From Perkinsus olseni (taxonomy: Eukaryota; Perkinsozoa; Perkinsida; Perkinsidae): DNA of 47,580 nt. Within the stretch, counting starts at the first letter, position 1. Each line of letters opens with the position of its first letter. The stretch is from positions 1 through 47,580 of the forward strand of contig JABANP010000417.1 of the NCBI GenBank assembly GCA_013115135.1, read 5' to 3'. Positions 22,114 to 32,147 of the stretch are shown here, in pieces. The notes beneath the pieces are model-generated. The model had not been told where the DNA came from, made no database searches, and saw only the letters and a list, made by a program, of their open reading frames with translations. The translations under genes and the position numbers were made by a program.

Positions 22114-23025
22114 TCATTCATTGATTCTAGATTCATGGATTCTAGCAGTAACGGAAATGCACGACTCGGAAACGTCGCGGTACCTCGGTGGAGGATGCCA
22201 TAGGCATGTATGCTCGGGAGCCGTCCCAAAATCGGGCTCGGTGTTGTTCCTATCGGGCGTGTCGAAGAGTAAATACACCTTGTCGAACATGGTCAAGAAG
22301 GTAGCATATATACCAGGCCTGTGATTAGAGCCATGCTTGAAGAAGAAGGCTTCTCCATTGTTGATTCCGTCCAACATAACCTCATAGTACGGGCCACTTA
22401 ATGCGCTCGGCAAGCTCCAACGGTGTCCCTGTTTGGCCATGTAGAATACTGCATGGGCTTTGCGTTTCTTAGACAGGAGAGCCTTCGCTCCGAGGGAGAC
22501 ATGTACTTCCCATCCCTCGGGCTCATCGTTCACGTATGCCGCGATGACATCGCCCTTGTTGCCGTATCGAGGTATGCGCATATCACCCACTCTCTTGGCA
22601 GTGAGTCGTTTGAGGTATCGAGCTTCGTTATCATCCCCACGGGGCACATAAACCATATAACCATTAGGCTTGGCAGTGTAGGCGACGAGACCGGCATCTT
22701 TCAACCACTCGATATCGCACGGGCCAGTCGCTTCGAAAAACTTCCTTTTCTCACGTCGAACCCGAGTGACTTTACAAGTGACACTCGAGAACCGCTTTAT
22801 ACCGTCCTCGTCAGTTGTCATGGTATGCTCAGAGTAGTAATATGGACCCTGGTAGTTGGACCGATCAAAGACAATTGATTCCTTGACAGCAGAGACCAGG
22901 CAAGAGATTGGCTGTTGGGGATCATCAGGAATATGACAGGCATAATCGTCCTTAGTAGCGCCGACTGTCAGGAGCAGGAGAGCCCCGATGAGTAGGCCGA
23001 TGGGTCGGGAAGAAGTTGATCGCAT
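22114..23025 (-). CDS. Secreted type 2 superfamily protein, intronless form
   Basis: 303 residues from ATG 23025, chosen because it starts a signal peptide (LLLLTVGA) shared with the 23.7 and 25.5 kb genes; an upstream in-frame extension lacks that support. Landmarks are DDYACHIPDDPQQPISCLV, YYYSEHTMTTDEDGIKR, PCDIEWL, NDEPEGWEV, EAFFFKHGSNHRPGIYATF and LLFDTPDR. Unlike its 23.7 kb sister it runs straight into the PPPRYRDVS tail without an intron. At the junction a TTTTGGG stretch resembles the end of the sister's intron. The frame ends at TGA 22114 before the old hydrophobic tail. Confidence 0.88.
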   Translation of the reverse strand: MRSTSSRPIGLLIGALLLLTVGATKDDYACHIPDDPQQPISCLVSAVKESIVFDRSNYQGPYYYSEHTMTTDEDGIKRFSSVTCKVTRVRREKRKFFEATGPCDIEWLKDAGLVAYTAKPNGYMVYVPRGDDNEARYLKRLTAKRVGDMRIPRYGNKGDVIAAYVNDEPEGWEVHVSLGAKALLSKKRKAHAVFYMAKQGHRWSLPSALSGPYYEVMLDGINNGEAFFFKHGSNHRPGIYATFLTMFDKVYLLFDTPDRNNTEPDFGTAPEHTCLWHPPPRYRDVSESCISVTARIHESRINE

Positions 23026-23667
23026 TTCGAAGAATTCTGAAGTACTAATGGTGCACATCATGATTCGCGAGACGAGACGTGGTCGCCTTGCTGAGACGTA
23101 CGCGGCGCATCCGCCATACCCGCGAGCCTGGAGCGCACGCGAATGACCCCTGGCCGAAGTCATTGTTAGTCTCTGTTTCGACACACCATGCTTGAGGAAG
23201 TTGGAAACATGCGGCACGAGGATGGCCTCAACGGGGCAGCAGGAAGGACGACTACTGAAGGATGCGCTAGCGCGGCCGGCCACGTTTCGTGTTGATGTGC
23301 GGCCTGCAGGAGATGGCGTCGATGGTTCCTGGGATCATCGAAGGCCACTCTCAGCGTAGCTGGGGCACTGGTATAGAGGCACAGAGTCATCCCGCAGCAG
23401 CCGTAACAAACGCGAAAGCAAATGACGTATATTCAAGATATCCACAACGTCATAAAACATGTTGTCTAGGAGGGGATGTCCTGTCCACCCCTCAAGTGAA
23501 AATTCTGGTGTGTGTTAATCGTGATGACCATGAGAAAATCTTAATACACAGGATACTCGTCACCGTTCGCGAGTGAACTCACGGAGAGAGTTAGAGAGAG
23601 TTGATAGTCTGTCGACGGACTACATCTTCGTAACTAAGATGAACGGCCAGCATTCAGGAATCATTAG
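23026..23667. other. Gene-free stretch
   Basis: Contains 3' sequence of the 23.7 kb gene, including a hydrophobic tail remnant at 23620-23667. No separate gene was seen. Confidence 0.4.
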
Positions 23668-24756
23668 TTATGGAAACGTCCGCTCGGAAACCTCGCGGTA
23701 CCTTGGTGGTGGATCCCATAGGCATTCCTGCTCGGATGCCGCTCGGCTATCTTCCCTGAAAATTGATCATCATCAGGGCGTGCTGCTCGAAATGAGGTCT
23801 CATGTTTATCAAACTAGGCCCATGCTAACTTCCCAACGAGCTACGCAGTACGGCATGCGATCGCATCATCCTCGTGATTTCGTTGGGGGATTCGAATAGA
23901 ATGGCTGAGAGAGTAGATGTGCAACTGCGGCTTACCTATCGGACCAGCTGTTGTTCCTATCTGGTGTGTCGAAGAGTAGATACACCTTGTCGAACATGAT
24001 CAAGAAAGTAGCATATATACCAGGCCTGTGAGTAGAGCCATGCTTGAAGAAGAAGGCTTCTCCATTGTTGTATCCGTCGAACATGACCTCATAGTACGGG
24101 CTGCGTAATGCATTCGGCAAGCTCCAAAGGTGTCCTCGATTGACCTTGTAGAATTTCACATAGGCTTTGCGCTTCTTGGAGAGGAGAACCCTTGACCGGA
24201 GGGAAACGTTTACTTCCCATTTCTCGGGCTTGTCGTTCACGTATGCGGCGACGACATCGCCCGCGTTACCGTACCGAGGGATGCGAAGATCACATACGTT
24301 CTTCATAGTGAGCCTTTTGAAGTGTTGACGGTCAACAACATCCCCCCGCGGTATATCAACCATATAGCCATTAGACCCGGCAGTGTAGGCGATAAGACTG
24401 GCACCTCTCAACCACTCGATACCGCACGAGTCAAGCGTCTTGAGAAACTTCCTTTTCTCACGTCGAACCCGAGCGACTTTACAAGTGACACTCGAGTACC
24501 GCTTTATACCGTCTTCGTCAGTTGTCATGGCATGCTCAGAGTAGTAATATGGACCCTGGTAGTAAACTCGACTGTAGTCGACTAAGCCGACTACATCAAA
24601 GGCAATTGATTTTTTGACAACAGAAACCAGACAAGAGATTGGTTGATGGGGATCATCGGGAATGTGACAGGCATAATCATTTTTAGTAGCGCCGACTGTC
24701 AGGAGCAAGAGAGCTCCGATGGGTACGACGATGGGTGGGGAAAAAGTTGATCGCAT
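23668..24756 (-). CDS. Secreted type 2 superfamily protein, two exons
   Basis: Exon 1 is 24756-23936 and exon 2 is 23755-23668, with a 180-nt intron (GTAAGC donor, TTTTCAG acceptor, phase 2); about 302 residues. It is a close paralog of the 22.1 kb gene: same leader, NDYACHIPDDPHQPISCLV, YYYSEHAMTTDEDGIKR, EAFFFKHGSTHRPGIYATF. The second exon encodes ECLWDPPPRYREVSE, matching the sister's tail, which confirms the intron. The TAA at 23668 is followed in the same frame by codons for a hydrophobic stretch ending in VTKM and TAG 23620, so the stop looks like a recent truncation of a longer tail. Confidence 0.88.
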
Positions 24757-25510
24757 TTCGAAAAAGCCTGGAGGATCGAGAGTGCGCATCACGATTGATT
24801 CGCGTCCATCCGCATGTCTTGAATGACGCTAGAGCAACGCTAGAATAGTCCTACTGCCTAGGAGTGGTTCAGGACTATTGTTCATGTGACGGTGCGACGT
24901 GGCGGCCACGGACCGAGATACAAACAACAAACCTTGATATGTGGAAAGAGAACATATTGAAAGATGCAGGAACATCGCTGACTAGCGAGGAGCTAAGCGG
25001 TATTCAAGAATGTATCATACAGAACTAATTTCTGAGTCATTCTGTCAATCACTCGCTTCCTAGGTAACAAGACAGCTTCTAGAAACAATAATGGTGGCAC
25101 ACAGCGCCGCATACGGGAGGAAAGGATATTGTACACTTCTGGGAGATCGCCAAGACTCGATTGTATTCGGGATGACGGAGTGAAGCCGACTCCCCAACAG
25201 TGACCAACACGAGAACGAAGCAGAGGAAGAACATCTTCAGCAATACACAAGACATAACATGCTGCGGGGTAATGCATAGGATGATTGAAGGAAAGGCCAT
25301 GCCTACTCCTACAGGTTGTGTGCGAGCTGTTAGAACATTGCTACCCAAGGGTGGTGGCAATGAGGCTATATCTTTGCTGAACTAATTAGCGCTCGACCGC
25401 AACTGAGAGAACTGCCCTCCGAACTTTCCTCCTTACTAGCTGGGCGAGGATATCTCTCAAAAGCTGAGTAACACGATATTCGGGAGATAACATGAGGGGG
25501 CGAAGTGGGG
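24757..25510. other. Gene-free stretch
   Basis: Overlapping short open frames (24993-25360, 25366-25581) without family signature. The last could represent a diverged 3' exon of the next gene, but no supported junction was found. Confidence 0.35.
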
Positions 25511-26410
25511 TCACGTGGCGCTGATGCTTGAAGTAGAGACAGAACCAAAGACACTTGAATCAGCAGACCCTCGCGGTTCATAAATGGTGGTGTATCTTGC
25601 AGTTTCGTTGAAGAGCATGTACGCCTTGTCGGAGATGGTCACAAACACAGCGTACTTGCCCGGCCTCGTATTAGAGCCATGGTCGAAGAAAAAGGCTTTT
25701 CCTTTCTCCGAACCGCCGATCAGGATCTCACGGTTCGGGCCGACCGTCGTGGTGAAACCGTCCAGGTCCTGCACTCCGATCGCGACAATCCACAACTGCG
25801 CCCCATCAACCCGGCAGAAATCCACATGCAAATTGCGTTTTGTGTAGAACCATTTCGTGTTGACTCCAAGGAGAACGCGCGCTTCCCATTGAACAGGCTC
25901 ATCATTCACGTACCTCGCCACCACATCCCCCTTCTTGCCGTTGCGAGGGAAGGACAGATCGGATACTTCTTTAACGTCGATTCTTTTGAAGTTTATAGTG
26001 GCCCAACCGTTTGCTCCTCGCATTTGAGTCGACACGCCGCTGCTCTCAACGGTGAAGGCGACGGGGTAGTCATCTTCGAGCCACTCAACATCACACGGCC
26101 CAGGCCAACTGGCACGGAAGAAATTATTCGGTCTTCCGACCAGGGTGAGAGCGCAGCTGATGCTCTTATATCTCTGTATACCGTACTCGTCGGTGCTCAC
26201 TGAATGTTCAGAATAGAGGTAAGGACTGTAGAAGCGAGGTGCACTGATATTAGAGGGTGTGAACTCGTCGGGGACGGCAGAGACCAGACAAGAGATTGGT
26301 TCATTAGAGTCATCGGGAAAATGACAGGTGTAATCGTCTTTAGAAGCGCCGACGGTTAGAAGGAGAGCCCCAACGAGCAGGCCACTGCATCGGGAAAGAG
26401 TTGATCGCAT
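25511..26410 (-). CDS. Secreted type 2 superfamily protein, diverged C-terminus
   Basis: 299 residues from ATG 26410 with signal peptide (ALLLTVGA), DDYTCHFPDDSNEPISCLV, LYSEHSVSTDEYGIQRYKS, PCDVEWLE, NDEPVQWEA, KAFFFDHGSNTRPGKYAVF and MLFNETAR. It carries extra residues in the middle compared with its neighbours. The C-terminus is Ser-rich and lacks PPxY as read. A phase-2 GT lies at the position where sisters splice, but its context (GTCTGC) is weak and no matching last exon was identified. Confidence 0.85.
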   Translation of the reverse strand: MRSTLSRCSGLLVGALLLTVGASKDDYTCHFPDDSNEPISCLVSAVPDEFTPSNISAPRFYSPYLYSEHSVSTDEYGIQRYKSISCALTLVGRPNNFFRASWPGPCDVEWLEDDYPVAFTVESSGVSTQMRGANGWATINFKRIDVKEVSDLSFPRNGKKGDVVARYVNDEPVQWEARVLLGVNTKWFYTKRNLHVDFCRVDGAQLWIVAIGVQDLDGFTTTVGPNREILIGGSEKGKAFFFDHGSNTRPGKYAVFVTISDKAYMLFNETARYTTIYEPRGSADSSVFGSVSTSSISAT

Positions 26411-26547
26411 CCCAAGAATCCTGAAAATCTGAAAGTGCGCATCACAACGACAGGCAGTATGAGGAGGGTGTAATATCTGACCCAGATATTCAATTCACTC
26501 CTGCTGATTTTCAAGAGCACTCCTAGGATTGCTTGGAGGAGCGCTCC

Positions 26548-26765
26548 TCGTCAGTCATCATAGTATGCTCAGAGTAGTAATATGGGCCCTGGTAGTGGAA
26601 CACATCGAAGACAATTGATTCCTTGACAGCAGAGACCAGACAAGAGATTGGTTGATAAGAATCGTCAGGAAAATGACAGGCATAATCATCCTTGGTAGCG
26701 CCTACTGTCAGGAGCAGGAGAGCTCCGATGAGTAGGCCAGTACATGGGGAGAATCAAGATCGCAT
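26548..26765 (-). pseudogene. Truncated type 2 copy with early stop
   Basis: ATG 26765 is followed by TGA at codon 4. The frame then reads the usual leader and DDYACHFPDD, PISCLVSAVKES and YYYSEHTM. Homology ends abruptly at about 26548. It most resembles the 22.1 kb gene. Confidence 0.85.
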
Positions 26766-27613
26766 TTCACAGAATTCTGAAGAAGGGAGAGCCCGTATCG
26801 AGACGTAACGAGGAATGAAGGCGATTGCGCCACGAGCCCAACGTAAACAGTCTCTTAGTGTGCAGTTAAGTGCCCACTTCATCAAGAGTCCCTCAGTTGA
26901 GAGATCCCCTGCTGGACGGCCACTCAAGGGAGGCCATGTGAAGCCCACTAACCCCTGTAGTAGCCCTAGAGTGGCTACCTATGCTTAGCGGAGGACATGT
27001 GAAATAGGCCCCGGACTCTGGGGCCCGGTTGAACCACGTGTAGCAGTGTCTTCTTGGTGCTAATGACCAAGGCAAGTCGTGAGCAGCAAGTGCGCGTACC
27101 AAAAAGCCTGCCGAAGGAATTCGATTGCAGTTCTGATGGAATTTATCAAGTTGCGCGGTTACTGCAAACTTCGTGCAACACCACGCCATACTCGGCGTCG
27201 CACTACGGAGTACTCGCTCCCACGCTTACCTTTCAATGATTTGAGACCCTCTGAATCGGTGCTGGTATTCTAGCGAAGGGTATCACACAATCGCCTTGCC
27301 CTTGTCACCAAGAAGAGCACATCATTGGTAAGAGTGTTTTGAAGTCCGGGGGCGAGCGCGAAGTTATGTAAAAATGGACCATAGTCGGCTCTAAGGAATT
27401 TGATAAGAGTGGTAGCACGAGACCAGCAGAGGATGGACTTTGACGCTAACCCGAAGACCTGGTGTGGAGCAATCGCTTTTCTACCGCCGAACTTTCCGGT
27501 TTCCGGGCCGATCCTTTCTAGGCGTAGCAGCCGGAGTGCGACGTAGCAGCAATTAAGTACCATCCTTCTCGCAACCCCAGCTCCCTAACACAGAATACCC
27601 TTGTCAATGCAGT
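26766..27613. other. Gene-free stretch at strand switch
   Basis: Divergent boundary between the minus-strand array and the plus-strand genes. No recognised coding sequence or motif copy; promoters for both directions may lie here. Confidence 0.4.
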
Positions 27614-29881
27614 ATGTCATCTTCGACACTCTTCACGCCTGACCTGCATCCAGTCATACCGGTTCAACCTGCACAGCTCCCTGCCGGCCGATGGCCCACC
27701 GCCAATGGCGGGCCCCAGAGAAATGAAGGGGTGGAGGAAGTCTTCAGAATCAGGCCAACTGACGAGAAGAATATAAACCTTGCTGACTTCGAGTACGATG
27801 TCAAATACCACTCCTTCCCCACCTCCCAGCTGGATGCCACCGGTCAGGTCTCTCGCCGCTCTTCTCTGGTCCCCTAGGCTCATCATCGACCTCGACGGTA
27901 TCAGACTAGGAGAACACGATCTGACTCGGCTGGTGAGTCTCAGCGGCTGTTGCCCAGGGAATGTCTTCATAACTAGGTAACGAGTTGGACGAAGGAAGCA
28001 CTTCGCACCGGTCTTCCATCAAGCCAGGTTAATCTAACTTCTCTGGGGGAGGGTTTAGCAGACGTCCGCCAGGTCTGCGCCGTCATCAACCACTGCTCCA
28101 CAACGTCTTGTTGTCAGGTGGAGACCTTGCGTAAAGCTTACGAAGAAACCGTTGGTCTCAACTCGCAAGGAACTACATCAGCTCCTGTGCTCTGTCAGAC
28201 ACTTTTCATCGGGTGAGGGTAACCTCCTTACAGAGAACCCCATGCCATTCCCAGGTTCCCGGGAGTCGAAAAGTCCCTCAGCGAGGTAGCGTCTCACTGC
28301 CTTCGAATGGCCAATGAAGTCGTCCTGCCTAGCAAGGACGGATCCCTCATGGTCATCGCCCGACCCACCTCACGCAACCTTCAAGACGCGCCGTTGTCAA
28401 TTCGTGGCGATACAGTAGAGCCCGCGGAATTATTTCAACAACCACCACAGCGGTGTGGTGGCGAGTTTACCAGCTCCGGACCAGGAGGGTTCATTCGTTG
28501 TGATTCTTGTGGGAAAATGCGGCTGGTCGACCCCTTGGCCCTGGCCGTGTCTCAAAAGCTAGGTCAGTTTAGCTGTGGGATGCTAGAGGACACACGCTGC
28601 ATGCAACCTGATCAGTGGCAGCCGCAGTATAGCCCCTTCGCGGGGGCGGATGGGGTCCCACCGGGTGCAGCGGAAAGAGCCGACACTACGGCGAACACAA
28701 AGAAGACAAAAGGCAAAAGAGAAGTTAGCGGAGCGAAGCTCGGGTTGTTGACGATAATGACCGATGGCGAGGCAGAGGAGGAGGAGACTAGCACTACACA
28801 GGCGCCGAGCAAACAGAGAGCCCGCGTGTCTATCCCTAAGAAGCGTGGCGATGCCCCAGCTGGCTCGGCTGGCGGGGAGTCTGAGAATCCGGTGGCCCTC
28901 GAGGGGACGAAGCAACCCGGCAAGCAGGGTGGTCGGCCATCGGAAGGCAAGAAGCGCAAGCGGAGATCCAGCGTCAGTCAGAAGATCGGCATTGGTGCTG
29001 AGGTAGTAGTGGCCGAGGCGCCGCGACCAGCACCAACGACCAAGGCGAAGAATAGCGGAGAAGCTGGGTGGTTCAGGGTGAGACTGCAAGGGCGGCTCCT
29101 TCGAACTTGCCGGTTTCGTAGAACTAGCTCAGTCTCAGTGGAGATTTGCTACCATACGGGATTCATGCTGTGGAAGCATTTGTCTGTTGTCCTTCGCAGT
29201 GCACTAGCTGTCGAAAGTGGCGGAGGGTCCACATAGATGATCTTCCCACCATCGAGGGTAAGGACACCTTCATCTGCTCTGACCTCTATGAAGGCTCCTG
29301 CGATAAGCCTGACGATTGGGCGGAGGCACGACGGGTGAGTTCCTCAACACCGAAACCGCTGTGGCGAATCAGAAATTCGCTTCACCGATTTCTTCTCTGG
29401 GAAGATCGATTTGGAGTTGCATGCCTCAGTTCTCAGGAACTCCTTCACTCCAACCCTAGAGGCAGATTCGGAGTGAGAAAGGCTCAGGTCATAGGCGAAT
29501 CTCATATCGTTCTCCCCGTAGGCTAAACCAACCTCGACACGCCGCGGCTCCCTTGCGGGTCTCAAAGACGACCAAGGGCAAGCTGTCGCCGAAGTACTCA
29601 GCCCACCGGCATCTCGGCTTGTCCACTTGTGGTTCCCTCAGGGAACGGCCGTCGGCCAAGGTCAGCCGCCTCCCCGGTTGCGCTACGCTGCGGCAGAGTA
29701 TGAGCCGCCACCACCGCGGAAAATGCGCAAAACCCTGAACCCAGTGGAGGTTGATGAAGCGCTCGCCCGACTGAGTGCCGATGATGAAGGAGCCCTCACG
29801 ATGCTGCATATTGCATGTGGACCGTTGGATGATGAAGAGAAGGCCTGTGGGGTGGCTATTCCGGAGGAGGTGATAAAGTGA
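27614..29881 (+). CDS. Tandem CW-type zinc finger protein
   Basis: Proposed exons are 27614-27842, 27910-27932, 27977-28212, 28255-29077, 29200-29334 and 29522-29881 (about 601 residues; the first junction is uncertain). The first CW-like finger is in exon 4 (RCDSCGKMRLV ... FSCGMLEDTRCMQPDQW), with Phe at the usual first Trp. The second is formed only by splicing exons 4 and 5 (WFRCTSCRKWRRV ... FICSDLYEGSCDKPDDW) and has the full W-x-x-C-x-x-C-x-K-W pattern. Between them is a basic, KKRG/KRKRRS-rich linker suggesting nuclear localisation. CW domains in known proteins read histone H3 tails, so a chromatin role is inferred. Introns of 42 and 44 nt remove in-frame stops; the two before the last exons are 122 and 187 nt. 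Confidence 0.82.
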
Positions 29882-29945
29882 CGGCTGTGGGCATCGAACC
29901 TGCGACCTCCGCACGCTAGGTCCTAAGCGACGAGGCTTCTATACG
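29881..29945 (-). other. tRNA-like sequence lacking an anticodon arm
   Basis: On the minus strand a GGTTCGATGCC B-box-like T-arm follows a D-arm-like segment with too little sequence between for an anticodon arm. It lies directly after the CW gene stop. T-stem pairing is poor, so a functional tRNA is unlikely. Confidence 0.35.
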
Positions 29946-30135
29946 AACATTTTTGCATGCGCTGAAAAATGCCAAAAATCTTCTCAGGTTGGTTGAGCTT
30001 GAAAGCTATCTTGCCGTATCTTAGGTTGCACCGTGCATTTGGCAGATACATAAGATTCCCCACATCTCCGTCCTCCCCCTTCTTGCAAGCCTTCAACCAA
30101 GAGCATCTCGATATGTTAGTCGATCTCCCCATGAG

Positions 30136-30548
30136 ATGGAGAACCATAACCCACATCGATTTCGGTGCTTTGGAACAAGGAAAGGGAAGAGTCAATATCC
30201 TGTCCGTCCTCTCTTAGTGCCGTGTCGAGCGGCATTGTTTCCATCAGACGTCCTTTGCTGGGGATGCTGTCCAAGTCGGGGCTGACACACATCAACGCTG
30301 ACCTTGCCAACGCTACTGAGAAGGTGAGGAGTCGAGGGTCTTGATGGTGTTCCGACGTTGGGTTCGCTCAGGCGATGAAGGCCTTGGAGGAAAAGACGAT
30401 CAAGAACCGTGAGAGATATTGGAAAGGCTTCGAGGAGGAGCTCGAGAAGTTCACCCAAGCGACCAAGCGGTCGGTTGCTGACTGCCACTTCTCGGTTACT
30501 CCCGGCGCAGGTACACTCCGAGCTGGTCTTGCGAGGTCCCCCGGGTGA
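30136..30548 (+). CDS. Small hypothetical protein, three exons
   Basis: Exons 30136-30164, 30218-30323 and 30372-30548 join in one frame (103 residues) over introns of 53 nt (CTCTTAG acceptor) and 48 nt (GTGAGG donor, CGCTCAG acceptor). The middle of the product is Lys/Glu-rich and helical-looking (EKAMKALEEKTIKN). No known domain was recognised. The second junction is well supported by reading frame. The first exon and start are weaker and the gene could extend further 5'. Confidence 0.5.
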
Positions 30549-30832
30549 TGCCCGCCGCTGAGGAGACTGAATGATGCATGCTATTATTAATGTTGTTATT
30601 TTTATGCGACGATGATCATTTTGTAATTGATTATTGTGCTACGGCCATATCAACGACTGGTATCTTTACGCCTGAGAGGAGTTTCTTGTTGTCATGAAGT
30701 GGGAAGGGTTCCGACCGTAGAAGCTATAGCGACGAGGCGGACGCAATCGACAGACTACTGTGAATGTGAATACAATAGAAGCCTCGTCGCATTCACGAGG
30801 GAATTTCACCAATCCCCAAGCAGTTGTCCGCA

Positions 30833-32036
30833 ATGCCCAGTCGTAGTTGTGGACGCCTCATTGCGAAGAGCAGCAGCGAGACCAGCCTGTCTTCGGCACA
30901 GCTACGGAAGGGTCAGCCCATCATCAGCATCACGAGGCCCGCAGTCCCGCTCTACCTCAGATCGAACAGCATTGACTCGCAGCAGTAGTCTGAGTAAAGT
31001 GGCTCCACAACAACGACCCTCCCATCTAGTAGCCTCGCCCTCATACAGTTTCGCAGCCCCCCGCCATGGCGTCGGAAAGTTCAAAGTGAGAATATTCTTC
31101 CTCAGAGAAGGGAAGACTACTTCTCAACCGTCAGGTGCCTTATCGTCTGGCCCACTCCAGAGCTTCCTACGTTGAGACCTCTCACAGCATCGTAAGCCGC
31201 CTCGCTCGGTAGCTCTCCACTACCCTGAGCAGGTTTGCGACACTCCTGGGCCCGGCTCGTACGAGAAGCCCGTCACCGTTGGGGTTGCGGCTTCTCAAAC
31301 GAACAACTCCGGTCCACAGTTCAGGTAGGGAGCTAGCGTGCTCCTGGCAAGGCTCGCTGAGTGCCGCCTTTCATTTAGTTTTGGGGACTCCCGCCTCCCA
31401 CGCTTCCTCAACGACGCGAGACGGTTCTCAGTACTGTACCACGCCCAGGCGTAGGTTGAGGAATCCTTCGTTGTGCGTGTGTAACTGGCTTCAACCTAAG
31501 ATACCCTTTTGGCGAGGATACTTCCGCCGAGGGCCCCGGCGCTGGGCACTACTTCGGCGGAGACAAGCACCTTCCAGTACAGTCGAAGGCATCCCCCTGC
31601 TACTCTCTTGGGGACAGAAGGGAGAACTATCACATGAACTGCAAGGGCTACTGGTGGAGGCCAACTCCCGGCGCTGATGCTTACAGAGTCGAGGCCAAAC
31701 GGTGAGTGAACCATTCGTGCTTTCCCCCGTGGGCCTGGCCACTGATGCTCATTAGGCATGGTGATGGGCTCTGTTTTTTTCAAAGCTGACGGTACCAAGT
31801 TGGAAGTTTTAGGTACTGCGAAGACTTCAACAACTTGCCCAAAGCCCCAGCCTTCACAGTCGGGAGGGATGAGGGACGGCAGCACGCGGTTGCTCTCGTC
31901 AACAACACCGCGGCGGGCCCTGATGTCGGCCCCGGCAAGTGAGTTAAAGCCATCGCAAGGAGCTCAGCAGCGCCTTCTTCTCAGATACACTCACGTTACT
32001 TCGTTAATCAGTGCTTCCGGTGGGAAGACCTTTTAG
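30833..32036 (+). CDS. SHIPPO / sperm-tail PG-rich repeat protein (ODF3-like)
   Basis: Seven exons form a 254-residue frame: 30833-30911, 30961-31085, 31188-31324, 31379-31450, 31501-31701, 31813-31938 and 32012-32036. Every junction preserves phase (introns 49, 102, 54, 50, 111 and 73 nt). Family motifs are SPSYSFAAPR, DTPGPGSYEKP, GPQFSFGDSR, EGPGAGHYFGG, SPCYSLGDRR, APAFTVGRDE and AGPDVGPG, several of them interrupted by introns and readable only after splicing. Proteins with these repeats are axonemal or microtubule-inner proteins of flagella, so a flagellated life stage is implied. The start ATG 30833 is the first in a consistent frame. Confidence 0.85.
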
Positions 32037-32147
32037 CTGTGCCTTGCACCATGTCCGTCCGGTCAGCAACAACAACAGCTTTCGTTAACCAATCGGCCAA
32101 ACTGCTCCCTTCCAGACCGGTCCAATGCGACTGTTTTTCACAAGTTT

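Noticed and set aside
28213..28233. Apparent 21-nt intron in the CW gene
   Set aside because: A second acceptor at 28254 gives a 42-nt intron in the same frame, matching the usual length, so the ultra-short version is not needed.
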